Source: Actinomycetota bacterium
Lineage (GTDB): Bacteria > Actinomycetota > Thermoleophilia > Gaiellales > Gaiellaceae
Reading direction: 5' to 3'
Assembly: GCA_005883235.1 (NCBI GenBank)
Contig: VAYE01000005.1
Location: 1 to 5,098 of the forward strand
DNA length: 5,098 bases
Both the position numbers and the translations under genes were made by a program. The notes below the pieces were generated by a model. The model worked only from the letters and a program-made list of their open reading frames with translations. It had not been told where the DNA came from and did no database searches. Shown here piece by piece: positions 1 to 5,098 of this stretch (positions within the stretch are counted from its first letter, which is position 1; each line of letters opens with the position of its first letter).

Positions 1-66
1 TCAGGAGCGCTCAGCGACGAAGAGTTCGCTGCCGCGAAAGCTCGTCTTCTAAGCGGTAGCAGCTAG
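1..66 (+). CDS. C-terminal end of a SHOCT-domain-like protein (partial, 5' end outside window)
   Basis: Reading from base 1 in frame 1 gives 21 codons ending SGALSDEEFAAAKARLLSGS-S and a TAG stop at 64-66. The pattern G-(A/I)-(L/I)-(S/T)-(D/E)-E-E-F-x-x-x-K-x-x-L-L is the second half of the SHOCT motif, a short helical module usually found at the extreme C-terminus of membrane or PH-like bacterial proteins and thought to mediate oligomerisation. That family statement is background knowledge; the match was made by eye. Only the tail is visible, so the main function of the protein is unknown. The gene converges on the methyltransferase and the two stop codons overlap at 63-66. G+C here is about 60%, below the operon, and the codons include CTT, CTA, CGT and AAA, which the operon uses sparingly. 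The main alternative is a chance open frame, but the motif match and the C-terminal position argue against that. Confidence 0.68.
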   Translation, partial: SGALSDEEFAAAKARLLSGSS

Positions 67-683
67 TTCTGCTCGGCGTTCCAGGCTGCACATAGGTACG
101 TAAAGCGGAGACATAGCGCGGCGCGCGCGAGCGGACCGCTGCGTTCAACCGCACGGAGGGCGGCGGCGAGCAGCGCCGGAAGTGCGCGCGTCTGTGGCAC
201 GAAGAATGGACGCAGCGCGACGCGGTCGAAGCCCGCCGCGGCGAGGTCGGCCCGCACGTCGTCGACGTCGTACTGGCGCGGGTTCAGGTCGAATACGAGC
301 TTCTTCTCCGTGTAGCCGGCAACGCGGCGGAAGAATGCGCGGCGGTCGCTCGCATAGTAGATCGCGCGGAAGCACGTGGTCGCCGCGACCGGCTCGGGCG
401 GCTCGTAGTCGTTCAGGTCGGCGAGCTCGACGCGCGCGCCGCGGGCCCGCGCCGCACACACCATCCCGTCGCTCGAGTCGACGCCGACGTAGTCGTAGGG
501 ACGCAGGAAGTCGGCGAGGCCCGCGTCGCCGCAGGCGAGGTCGAGCACGCGGTCGCCTGGTTGGAGCCGCGGCCCGAGCGAGACGATCAGCTCCGCGCGG
601 TGGCGGAGGTAGGCGACCGAGTCGGCGTACTGCTCCTCGCTCCAGCGCTCGGCGGCCCCGGCGTACTTCGCGCTCGTGCTCAC
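63..683 (-). CDS. Class I SAM-dependent methyltransferase (206 aa)
   Basis: This is a small Rossmann-fold methyltransferase that probably transfers a methyl group from S-adenosylmethionine to a small-molecule or glycan acceptor in the cytoplasm. Motif I is VLDLACGDAG (residues 46-55), with D48, G52 and G55 as the SAM-binding loop. The acidic end of strand 2 is VGVDSS (66-71, D69), and LADLN (87-91) follows in the position that usually contacts adenine. TTCFRAIYYA (102-111) and KLVFDLNPRQY (128-138) fill the strand 4 and strand 5 positions. The length is near the lower end for single-domain members. The frame is open much further upstream (to 1100), but that part lies antiparallel within the GT2 gene frame and reads as Arg/Pro/Ala-rich shadow. 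I chose the GTG at 683-681 because it overlaps the GT2 stop as GTGA and is followed at once by family-like sequence. No Shine-Dalgarno motif precedes it, so coupled translation is likely. As last gene of a glycan operon it may methylate a sugar, which is inference only. Confidence 0.88.
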   Translation of the reverse strand: MSTSAKYAGAAERWSEEQYADSVAYLRHRAELIVSLGPRLQPGDRVLDLACGDAGLADFLRPYDYVGVDSSDGMVCAARARGARVELADLNDYEPPEPVAATTCFRAIYYASDRRAFFRRVAGYTEKKLVFDLNPRQYDVDDVRADLAAAGFDRVALRPFFVPQTRALPALLAAALRAVERSGPLARAALCLRFTYLCAAWNAEQN

Positions 684-1441
684 CGGAAGGCGAGGAGCCG
701 CTCGGGGTGCTTGCGGAGGAAGCGGAGCATCGCGCGGGCGTGCCAGAGGGTATGCCGCGTCAGGAAGCGCCGGTCGATCACGGCCGCGTACTCGTGCCGC
801 ACGACGGCGGCTGGCACGTACCACCGCTCCCACCCCGCCTTCGCGGCCCGGTAGTTCAGGTCGATGTCCTCGCAGTACATGCGGAAGCCGGGATCGAAGC
901 CGCCGATCTCGTCCAGCATCGCCCGCCGCAGGAGCAGGAACGCGCCCAGCATCGTGTCCGTCCGGGCCGGGTCCTCGGGACGCTCGTCCAGGAGGTAGTG
1001 CTTGCGCTGCCAGCGCAGCGGACGGAAGAGAAGCCGGAGCGGCGTCCGCCGGACGAGCGTCGCGCCCACGGTGGGAAAGCTTCGCCGCGATGGCTGCCAC
1101 GAGCCGTCCGGGTAGAGCATCCGCGGGCCCGCGACGCCGCAGCGCGGCCGCTCCGCCATGAAGTCGCAGAGGATCGCGACCGCGTCCGGCTCGGGGACGG
1201 CGTCGGGATTCGCGACCACGACCGCCTCACCGCTCGTCGCGCCGAAGCCCTGGTTCGCGTTCGCCGCGAAGGAGAGCGGCCGCTCGTTCTCGAGCACGCG
1301 CACCCCCTCCGGCACGCTGCCGACGCTGCCGGGGACGTTCGCGACGACGACGAGCTCGTCCACCTGCGGCGCGAGCGCCGGCAGCGACCGCTCGAGCTCG
1401 CGGGCATGTCCGTGTGAGACGACGACCGCGGAGACCCTCAC
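680..1441 (-). CDS. Glycosyltransferase family 2, rhamnosyltransferase-like (253 aa)
   Basis: This is a GT-A fold inverting glycosyltransferase, expected to transfer a sugar from a nucleotide-sugar donor to a growing glycan on the cytoplasmic side. The N-terminus SAVVVSHGHARELERSL (4-20) is the usual nucleotide-binding first strand and helix. NERPLSFAANANQGF (52-66) and VVVANPDAVPEPDAV (74-88) match the WbbL-type GT2 pattern, in which NPD takes the metal-binding DXD position (D80). DTMLGAFLLLRR (162-173) corresponds to the family's D-W-x-x-G-A block. GGFDPGFRMYCEDIDLNYRA (180-199) contains the catalytic-base ED pair (E191-D192), and VVRHE (213-217) follows. No membrane segment is evident. At 253 residues it is somewhat shorter than many homologues, but all core motifs are present. 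The start is the GTG at 1441-1439, which forms a GTGA overlap with the preceding GT4 gene; its own stop overlaps the methyltransferase start in the same way. The sugar specificity cannot be assigned. Confidence 0.92.
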   Translation of the reverse strand: MRVSAVVVSHGHARELERSLPALAPQVDELVVVANVPGSVGSVPEGVRVLENERPLSFAANANQGFGATSGEAVVVANPDAVPEPDAVAILCDFMAERPRCGVAGPRMLYPDGSWQPSRRSFPTVGATLVRRTPLRLLFRPLRWQRKHYLLDERPEDPARTDTMLGAFLLLRRAMLDEIGGFDPGFRMYCEDIDLNYRAAKAGWERWYVPAAVVRHEYAAVIDRRFLTRHTLWHARAMLRFLRKHPERLLAFR

Positions 1442-2448
1442 TCGAGGCCCAGCACCTCCCGGTAGACGGCGACCGTCCGCCGCGCCGTCTCCTCCCAGGT
1501 GAAGCGGCGCGCCCGCTCGAGACCTGCCGCCACGAGCCGCTCCCGCTCAGCCAGCGCGCGCCGCACGCCGTCCGCCAGTACCGCCGGCTCCGCGAAGACG
1601 GCCGCATCCCCCGCCACCTCGCGAAGTGCCGCGTCGGGCGCGGCGACGACGGGCGTGCCGGACGCCATCGCCTCGACGAGCGGCAGTCCGAAGCCTTCGT
1701 AGCGCGACGGGAAGACGAGGCACGCGGCGCCGCGGTACAGCCGCGCGAGCTCGTCCTTCGAGACGTAGCCGCGAAGGTCGGCGCCCCCCGCGCGCAGCTC
1801 CCGCGCAAGCGCCTCGTCGCGAACCGGGCCCGCGACGACGAGGGGCCGGCCGACCTCCCGCGCCGCGGCCGCGGCCGCGAGCGGGTTCTTGCGCGGCTCG
1901 ACGCTCCCCACGAGGAGGACGTACGAATCGGGCGCCGCGCCCGGCGCGAAGGACGGATCGACCCCGAGCGGCGTCACGACCGCCGACACGCCGTACAGCT
2001 CCGCGACGTCGGCCTTCGTGCGCTCGGAGATCGCGAGCACCTTCGCCGCCCGGCGCACCGACCACGGCACGAACCGCCGGAAGACGAGCCGCTCCCACGG
2101 CCGGAGCACCGACGGGTCCCGCTCGAAGGACAGGTCCTGGATGGTCAGGACGGCGGGGCAGGGGCACCGCGGCGGCACGACGTGGAGGAAGTGCGCGAGC
2201 GCCGGCCGCACGCGCCGCAGGAGCCGTGGCAGCGCCACGGCCATCCGGAGCTCCTGGCTCCGGGCCGACAGCCGGATTGGCTCCACCCCCGCCGGCACGA
2301 GGTCCGGCCGCCGCGTCACCGCCGCGATCCGCAGCCCGTCGGCGACCGCCGTTAGCGCGCCGAGGAGCCCCTCGACGTACGTCTCGTCCCCGGTGCGCTG
2401 CCGCCCGAGCGCGTCCGCGTCGACGACGACGAGCGGGCCGGAGCTCAC
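1438..2448 (-). CDS. Glycosyltransferase family 4, third of three tandem paralogues (336 aa)
   Basis: This is a GT-B fold retaining glycosyltransferase. The N-terminal acceptor domain opens with VVVDADALGRQRTGDETYV (7-25), followed by LTIQDLSFERDP (101-112) and AISERTKADV (139-148), the block that in GT4 enzymes precedes the conserved P-x-G-V-D segment (160-164). The donor domain begins at LLVGSVEPRKNP (178-189), where R186 and K187 are expected to bind the donor diphosphate. The E-x7-E motif is EGFGLPLVE (251-259), inside FPSRYEGFGLPLVEAMASG. The segment after EPRKN differs from the two upstream paralogues: a run of six alanines (191-196) and no G-x-G-W motif, which hints at a different donor or acceptor. 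The start is the GTG at 2448-2446, in GTGA overlap with the previous gene and preceded by GGGAGG four bases upstream. The protein ends YREVLGLE. The family is certain; the sugar is not known. Confidence 0.94.
   Translation of the reverse strand: MSSGPLVVVDADALGRQRTGDETYVEGLLGALTAVADGLRIAAVTRRPDLVPAGVEPIRLSARSQELRMAVALPRLLRRVRPALAHFLHVVPPRCPCPAVLTIQDLSFERDPSVLRPWERLVFRRFVPWSVRRAAKVLAISERTKADVAELYGVSAVVTPLGVDPSFAPGAAPDSYVLLVGSVEPRKNPLAAAAAAREVGRPLVVAGPVRDEALARELRAGGADLRGYVSKDELARLYRGAACLVFPSRYEGFGLPLVEAMASGTPVVAAPDAALREVAGDAAVFAEPAVLADGVRRALAERERLVAAGLERARRFTWEETARRTVAVYREVLGLE
1864..1879. repeat. 16-bp perfect palindrome encoding part of an alanine run
   Basis: The bases CGCGGCCGCGGCCGCG are their own reverse complement and have no loop. 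On the minus strand they encode most of the six-alanine run (residues 191-196) of the third GT4 enzyme, directly after its EPRKN loop. It is probably a by-product of alternating GCG and GCC alanine codons and not a regulatory site. Confidence 0.8.
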
Positions 2449-3431
2449 ATGGCCTCCCGGTACACCTCGACCGTTTGGGACACGACGGAGTGCCAGTCAC
2501 TCAGACGTGCCCGTTCGAGCCCTAGCCGCCGCAGCTCGTCGCGCCGCGCGGCGGCCTCCTCGATCCCGCGCGCGATCTCGGCGGGGTCGAGCGGATCGAC
2601 GAGGACGGCCGCGCCGCCGGCCACCTCCTCGGTCGCGCCGCCGGCGCTCGTCACGACCGGCGCGCCGCAGGCCATCGCCTCGAGGATCGGGATCCCGAAG
2701 CCCTCGTAGAGCGACGGGTACGCGAAGCACTGCGCGCCGCGGTACAGCCGGGCCAGCTCCTCGTCGGGCAGCTCGCCGAGCCAGCGGACGCCGCTGCCGT
2801 TCGCGCTCACGCCGCCCCAACCGCGGGCGCCGACCACGCGCAGCTCGAGCCCCGCGCGCCGAGCCGCCTCGCCCAGCCGCGCGAGGTTCTTCCGCGGCTC
2901 GAGCGTTCCGACCGCCAGCACGTAGGCGCCCTCGGCGGCGGGCCCGTCGGGCCGGAACTCCTCGTCGACGGCGTTCGGCACGACGCGGATCCGCTCCTCC
3001 GGCACGCCCAGCACCTCGACGAGCTCCTGCCGCGTGAACTCGGAGACCGCGATCACGCGCCGCGCCGCGCCGATCATGCGCGGGACGACGAGCCGCCCGT
3101 AGGTGCGCGTCCAGTGGGGGAAGGCCTCGGGGCGGCGGAAGACGGCGAGGTCGTGGACGGTCACGACCGCGGGCGGCCGCGAGCCGAGCGGGCCGCGGTA
3201 CGTGGAGCAGTGCAGGACGTCGACGCGCGCCCGGCGCGCCGCGCGCGGCAGCCCGGCCGGGTACCACACGAGCTCACGCGTCAGCGTCGCCGCGCGCCCG
3301 TCGCCGCCGAAGCCGAACGGCACGACCTCGACCTCCGGACGGCGATCGAGCTCCCGGAGGAGCGCCCGGAGGTAGCGCGCCGTTCCGGCCCGCGTCTGCG
3401 CGAGCGGCGACACGTCGATGCCGACCCGCAT
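2445..3431 (-). CDS. Glycosyltransferase family 4, second of three tandem paralogues (328 aa)
   Basis: This GT-B fold enzyme resembles the bacterial mannosyltransferase-like GT4 group used in O-antigen, capsule and exopolysaccharide assembly. The N-terminal domain starts MRVGIDVSPLAQTRAGTARY (1-20). VLHCSTYRGPL (72-82), VVTVHDLAVF (89-98), VIAVSEFTRQEL (126-137) and VVPNAVDEEF (150-159) follow in the family order. The donor domain has VGTLEPRKNL (174-183), VVGARGWGG (199-207), LPDEELARLYRGA (221-233) and YPSLYEGFGIPILEAMACG (238-256), with catalytic E243 and E251 of the E-x7-E motif. The frame is open upstream to 4298, but that part is shadow of the neighbouring GT4 gene. I chose the ATG at 3431 because MRVGIDVSPL is a canonical N-terminus. 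No Shine-Dalgarno motif precedes this ATG, however, and an in-frame CTG at 3449-3447 gives a six-residue extension (see findings). The stop overlaps the next GTG start as GTGA. Confidence 0.94.
   Translation of the reverse strand: MRVGIDVSPLAQTRAGTARYLRALLRELDRRPEVEVVPFGFGGDGRAATLTRELVWYPAGLPRAARRARVDVLHCSTYRGPLGSRPPAVVTVHDLAVFRRPEAFPHWTRTYGRLVVPRMIGAARRVIAVSEFTRQELVEVLGVPEERIRVVPNAVDEEFRPDGPAAEGAYVLAVGTLEPRKNLARLGEAARRAGLELRVVGARGWGGVSANGSGVRWLGELPDEELARLYRGAQCFAYPSLYEGFGIPILEAMACGAPVVTSAGGATEEVAGGAAVLVDPLDPAEIARGIEEAAARRDELRRLGLERARLSDWHSVVSQTVEVYREAM
2453..2458 (-). promoter_or_regulatory. Shine-Dalgarno sequence for the third GT4 gene, inside the preceding gene
   Basis: The minus strand reads GGGAGG here, four bases before the GTG start at 2448. 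The same bases encode the Arg-Glu of the C-terminal YREAM of the previous GT4 enzyme. This is the best-placed ribosome binding site at a standard start in the window. It supports the GTG choice even though the spacing is a little short. A second copy of the same ten bases, TACCGGGAGG (minus strand, 1464-1455), lies 13 bases before the GT2 start, probably too far to act directly. Confidence 0.55.
2663..2683. repeat. 21-bp direct repeat, copy 1 (just after the E-x7-E motif of second GT4 gene)
   Basis: This stretch is identical to 3664-3684 and encodes the LEAMACGA/VEAMACGV region that ends the E-x7-E motif. The following bases also match closely across the codons for the motif itself. It is best explained by common descent of the paralogues. 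Confidence 0.8.
2882..2906. repeat. 25-bp direct repeat, copy 1 (donor-site loop of second GT4 gene)
   Basis: These 25 bases are identical to 3892-3916. On the minus strand they encode the TLEPRKNL donor phosphate-binding loop. The third GT4 gene has a diverged version near 1881-1905. The identity exceeds what protein conservation alone requires, since synonymous positions also match, although strong G+C codon bias makes this less surprising. Confidence 0.85.
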
Positions 3432-3445
3432 GGGGACAGAGTGTG
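3432..3445 (-). other. Spacer between first and second GT4 genes, only apparent gap in the operon
   Basis: If the second GT4 gene starts at the ATG at 3431, these 14 bases are its only separation from the previous stop. They contain no purine-rich ribosome binding site. A small inverted pair, GACA (3435-3438) and TGTC (3444-3447), flanks five bases. The spacer stays open in the frame of the downstream gene, which allows the alternative CTG start described in the findings. No promoter or terminator is visible. Confidence 0.6.
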
Positions 3446-4516
3446 TCAGAGGGCCTCCGCGTAGCCCGCGAGCATGACCTCGCCGGTCGCGCGCCAGCTG
3501 AACCCGCGCGCGTGCTCGAGCCCCCGGCGGACGAGCTCGTCGCGCTCGGCCCGCGCCCGCTCGATCGCCGCCGCGAGCTCCTCCGGGCTCTCCGGATCGG
3601 CCCGAACGGCCGCGTCCCCGCAGGCCTCGTCCAGGGAAGGGTGCGACGAGACGACGCATGGGACGCCGCAGGCCATCGCCTCGACGACGGGCATCCCGAA
3701 GCCCTCGAAGCGCGACGGGAAGACGAAGACCTCCGCGCCGCGGTAGAGCGCGGGCAGCCGCTCGTGCGGGACGAAGCCGAGCGGCAGGACGTCCTCGCCT
3801 TCGAGGCGCGGCCGCTCGCGCCAGCCCTCCCCACCCGCGACGGCGAGCGCGAGGCCGTCGCCGAGCAGACGATGCGCCGCGAGCAGCGTCTCGAGGTTCT
3901 TCCGCGGCTCGAGCGTCGCGACAGTGAGCGCGTACGGCCGGTCGAGGTCGGCGCGCTCCCCCTCGGCGACGAAGCCGTTCTCGAGGCCGGGATGCGCGAC
4001 CCGTAGCCGCTCTGACGGAACGCCCAGGAGCTCCGTCACGTCGCGGGCCGTAAAGGCCGAGTTGGCGAAGAGGACGTCGCACGTGCGCGCGGCGTTGCGG
4101 TACTTCGCGCGGTGCATCCGCACCGTGCGCGGGTGCGCCCATTCCGGAAAGCGAAGCGGAACGAGGTCGTGGATCATCGTCGCGCGCACGCCGCCTTGCT
4201 GCGGCGGGTACATCCAGTCGCCGAAGTGGAAGACGTCGAAGCGGCCGGCGACGCGCTCGAGCGCCGGCCGGCCGAGACGGCTCCAAGCCGTGCGCCACGC
4301 GTGCGCGAGGGGGAGGATCGGCAGCCGGAGCTCGGTGTCGATCCCGTCCAGCGCCTCGCGGATCAGCCGCGCGCCGGCCCGGCTCGCGGGCGCCCAGGCA
4401 AGGATTTCGTGCCGTCCGGCCGCGGCGTCCACGAGGCCGGCGAGCGAGCCGCGGACGTAGTTGCCGACCCCCGTGCGCCGGTGCGAGAGGGCGCTGACGT
4501 CGAAGACGATCCTCAC
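3446..4516 (-). CDS. Glycosyltransferase family 4, first of three tandem paralogues (356 aa)
   Basis: This GT-B fold retaining glycosyltransferase is the longest of the tandem trio. The N-terminus MRIVFDVSALSHRRTGVGNY (1-20) is the classic acceptor-domain start with a glycine-rich loop (TGVGNYV). FDVFHFGDWMYPPQQGG (93-109), ATMIHDLVPLRFPEW (112-126) and LFANSAFTARDVTELLGVP (149-167) follow. The donor domain contains VATLEPRKNLETLL (199-212), with R205 and K206 at the phosphate-binding position, then GGEGW (228-232), LPALYRGAEVFVFPS (254-268) and FEGFGMPVVEAMACGVP (270-286), where E271 and E279 form the E-x7-E motif. The open frame continues upstream to 4801, but that part is the shadow of the preceding gene. 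The GTG at 4516-4514 is chosen because it overlaps the previous stop as GTGA and gives the expected N-terminus. No Shine-Dalgarno motif precedes it. The protein ends YAEAL, parallel to YREAM and YREV in the paralogues. Donor and acceptor are unknown. Confidence 0.94.
   Translation of the reverse strand: MRIVFDVSALSHRRTGVGNYVRGSLAGLVDAAAGRHEILAWAPASRAGARLIREALDGIDTELRLPILPLAHAWRTAWSRLGRPALERVAGRFDVFHFGDWMYPPQQGGVRATMIHDLVPLRFPEWAHPRTVRMHRAKYRNAARTCDVLFANSAFTARDVTELLGVPSERLRVAHPGLENGFVAEGERADLDRPYALTVATLEPRKNLETLLAAHRLLGDGLALAVAGGEGWRERPRLEGEDVLPLGFVPHERLPALYRGAEVFVFPSRFEGFGMPVVEAMACGVPCVVSSHPSLDEACGDAAVRADPESPEELAAAIERARAERDELVRRGLEHARGFSWRATGEVMLAGYAEAL
3664..3684. repeat. 21-bp direct repeat, copy 2 (just after the E-x7-E motif of first GT4 gene)
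   Basis: This copy is identical to 2663-2683 and lies 1001 bases from it, within the corresponding codons of the first GT4 gene. Confidence 0.8.
3892..3916. repeat. 25-bp direct repeat, copy 2 (donor-site loop of first GT4 gene)
   Basis: This copy is identical to 2882-2906 and lies 1010 bases from it. It encodes the same TLEPRKNL loop in the first GT4 gene. Confidence 0.85.
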
Positions 4517-5098
4517 CGCGAGTAGCGGAAGCTCAGGAAGTGCACGCCGAGGCGCCGGAAGTCGCCCTTCCCCGGCACCTTCGTCGGCGCGACCGTGAAG
4601 CGCGCCGTGCACCGGGCGCCTGGGCCGGGCCGGAGCGGCGCGGTGATCCTCCGGCTCGCCCCCGGCGCGAGCCGCACACGCACGCCGCCCGACGAGACGA
4701 CCTGCGCGCGCCGCAGCAGGTGCGCGTCGGTCTCGACGAGCGCGCTCACGCGGCCGCCGCGGCAGCGGAAGCGCGTGAAGGTCACGTGCCGGCCCGACCA
4801 CGTGTCCGGGTAGAGCCCGTCCACGAGCTGGGTCTCGCGGAGCGGCGAGTCGGTGCGGTAGAGGAACATCCCCTTCGTCCGGTCCCAGGCGAGCACCCGG
4901 CCCGCGAGCGGCACCGAGCCGTCGGTGAGCGCGTAGCCGGTGCGGACCGGGCGGCGGCCGGTGAGGATCGCGCCGTCGCGGCGGTCGACCCGCACCTCCG
5001 TCGCCGGCAGGCCGCCGCCGAGTGGGCTCTCAAGCTCGTAGACCGGCCCGACGCTGCGGTTGAAGAACTCGTTCTGCCAAAGCGTCATCGCGTCCGCC
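4513..5098 (-). CDS. C-terminal domain of a probable membrane or exported protein (partial, 5' end outside window)
   Basis: The frame is open to the window edge, giving 194 residues before the TGA at 4515-4513. An ATG lies at 5088-5086, but it sits inside sequence that reads as the middle of a protein (ADAMTLWQNEFFNRSVGPVY), so I take this as a 3' fragment. The visible part is Gly-, Pro- and Val-rich with alternating short hydrophobic stretches, suggesting a beta-rich fold. DGLYPDTWSGRHV (93-105) looks like a conserved core. C112 and C163 could form a disulfide if the domain is outside the membrane. No transmembrane segment is visible. From memory, similar tails end large polytopic proteins annotated as GT39-type or hypothetical membrane proteins in Thermoleophilia; this recall is unverified. 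Its place directly before three GT4 genes, with a GTGA overlap, suggests a role in making or exporting the same glycan. A separate secreted carbohydrate-binding protein is an alternative. Confidence 0.6.
   Translation of the reverse strand, partial: ADAMTLWQNEFFNRSVGPVYELESPLGGGLPATEVRVDRRDGAILTGRRPVRTGYALTDGSVPLAGRVLAWDRTKGMFLYRTDSPLRETQLVDGLYPDTWSGRHVTFTRFRCRGGRVSALVETDAHLLRRAQVVSSGGVRVRLAPGASRRITAPLRPGPGARCTARFTVAPTKVPGKGDFRRLGVHFLSFRYSR

Noticed and set aside
63..140. Rho-independent terminator at the end of the operon
   Set aside because: I found no stable hairpin followed by a T run on either strand around the convergent stops.
684..1100. 5' extension of the methyltransferase frame by 139 residues
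   Set aside because: It overlaps the GT2 gene on the same strand in another frame and reads as Arg/Pro-rich shadow. The GTG at 683 gives the expected overlap and N-terminus.
182..1417. Long plus-strand open frame of 411 codons opposite the methyltransferase and GT2 genes
   Set aside because: The translation is dominated by Arg, Ala, Pro and Gly with no family motif. It lies antisense to two proteins with clear motifs, as expected from high G+C content.
1414..3037. Plus-strand open frames of 313 and 382 codons opposite the GT4 genes
   Set aside because: Same Arg/Pro/Ser-rich composition, no recognisable domains and complete overlap with well-supported GT4 genes.
3450..4298. 5' extension of the second GT4 frame, which would give a 617-residue fusion
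   Set aside because: The added part is a frame-shifted echo of the first GT4 gene, with low complexity and no domain start.
4517..4801. 5' extension of the first GT4 frame
   Set aside because: It is the shadow of the preceding gene; the canonical N-terminus MRIVFDVSAL begins at 4516.
1..5098. CRISPR array, tRNA, insertion sequence or phage features
   Set aside because: No regularly spaced repeats, tRNA-like folds, transposase motifs or terminal inverted repeats were seen. The direct repeats found lie in paralogous coding regions.

Overview
The window is about 70% G+C and carries one tightly packed block of six genes on the minus strand, plus the last 21 codons of a gene arriving from the left on the plus strand. 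The G+C level, the GTG starts, the almost complete lack of intergenic DNA and the style of the proteins suggest a high-G+C actinobacterium. My impression, from recall and not from a search, is a Thermoleophilia/Gaiella-like lineage.

Layout in the direction of minus-strand transcription, from right to left. (1) 4513-5098: the C-terminal 194 residues of a protein that starts outside the window, probably the exported tail of a membrane protein. (2) 3446-4516, (3) 2445-3431 and (4) 1438-2448: three consecutive, clearly paralogous GT-B glycosyltransferases of family GT4, each with the E-x7-E motif and an EPRKN donor-site loop. (5) 680-1441: a GT-A glycosyltransferase of family GT2, rhamnosyltransferase-like. 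(6) 63-683: a small class I SAM-dependent methyltransferase. On the plus strand, positions 1-66 encode the end of a SHOCT-like protein whose stop codon overlaps that of the methyltransferase.

The genes read as one operon for building a cell-surface or secreted glycan. The three GT4 enzymes and the GT2 enzyme would add successive sugars, and the methyltransferase could decorate or cap the product. Sugar identities cannot be read from the sequence. Four of the five same-strand junctions use the identical 4-base overlap GTGA, in which the GTG start of the next gene overlaps the TGA stop of the previous one. This points to translational coupling. The fifth junction (3446-3431) appears to have a 14-base gap and an ATG start, but it keeps the same geometry if a CTG start is allowed.

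No promoter, terminator, RNA gene, mobile element or CRISPR array could be supported, and no stretch over 300 bases lacks a gene. I see no radically new system. The observations most worth checking are the possible CTG start, the repeated overlap architecture, the convergent CTAG stop overlap and the uncharacterised C-terminal domain at the right edge.
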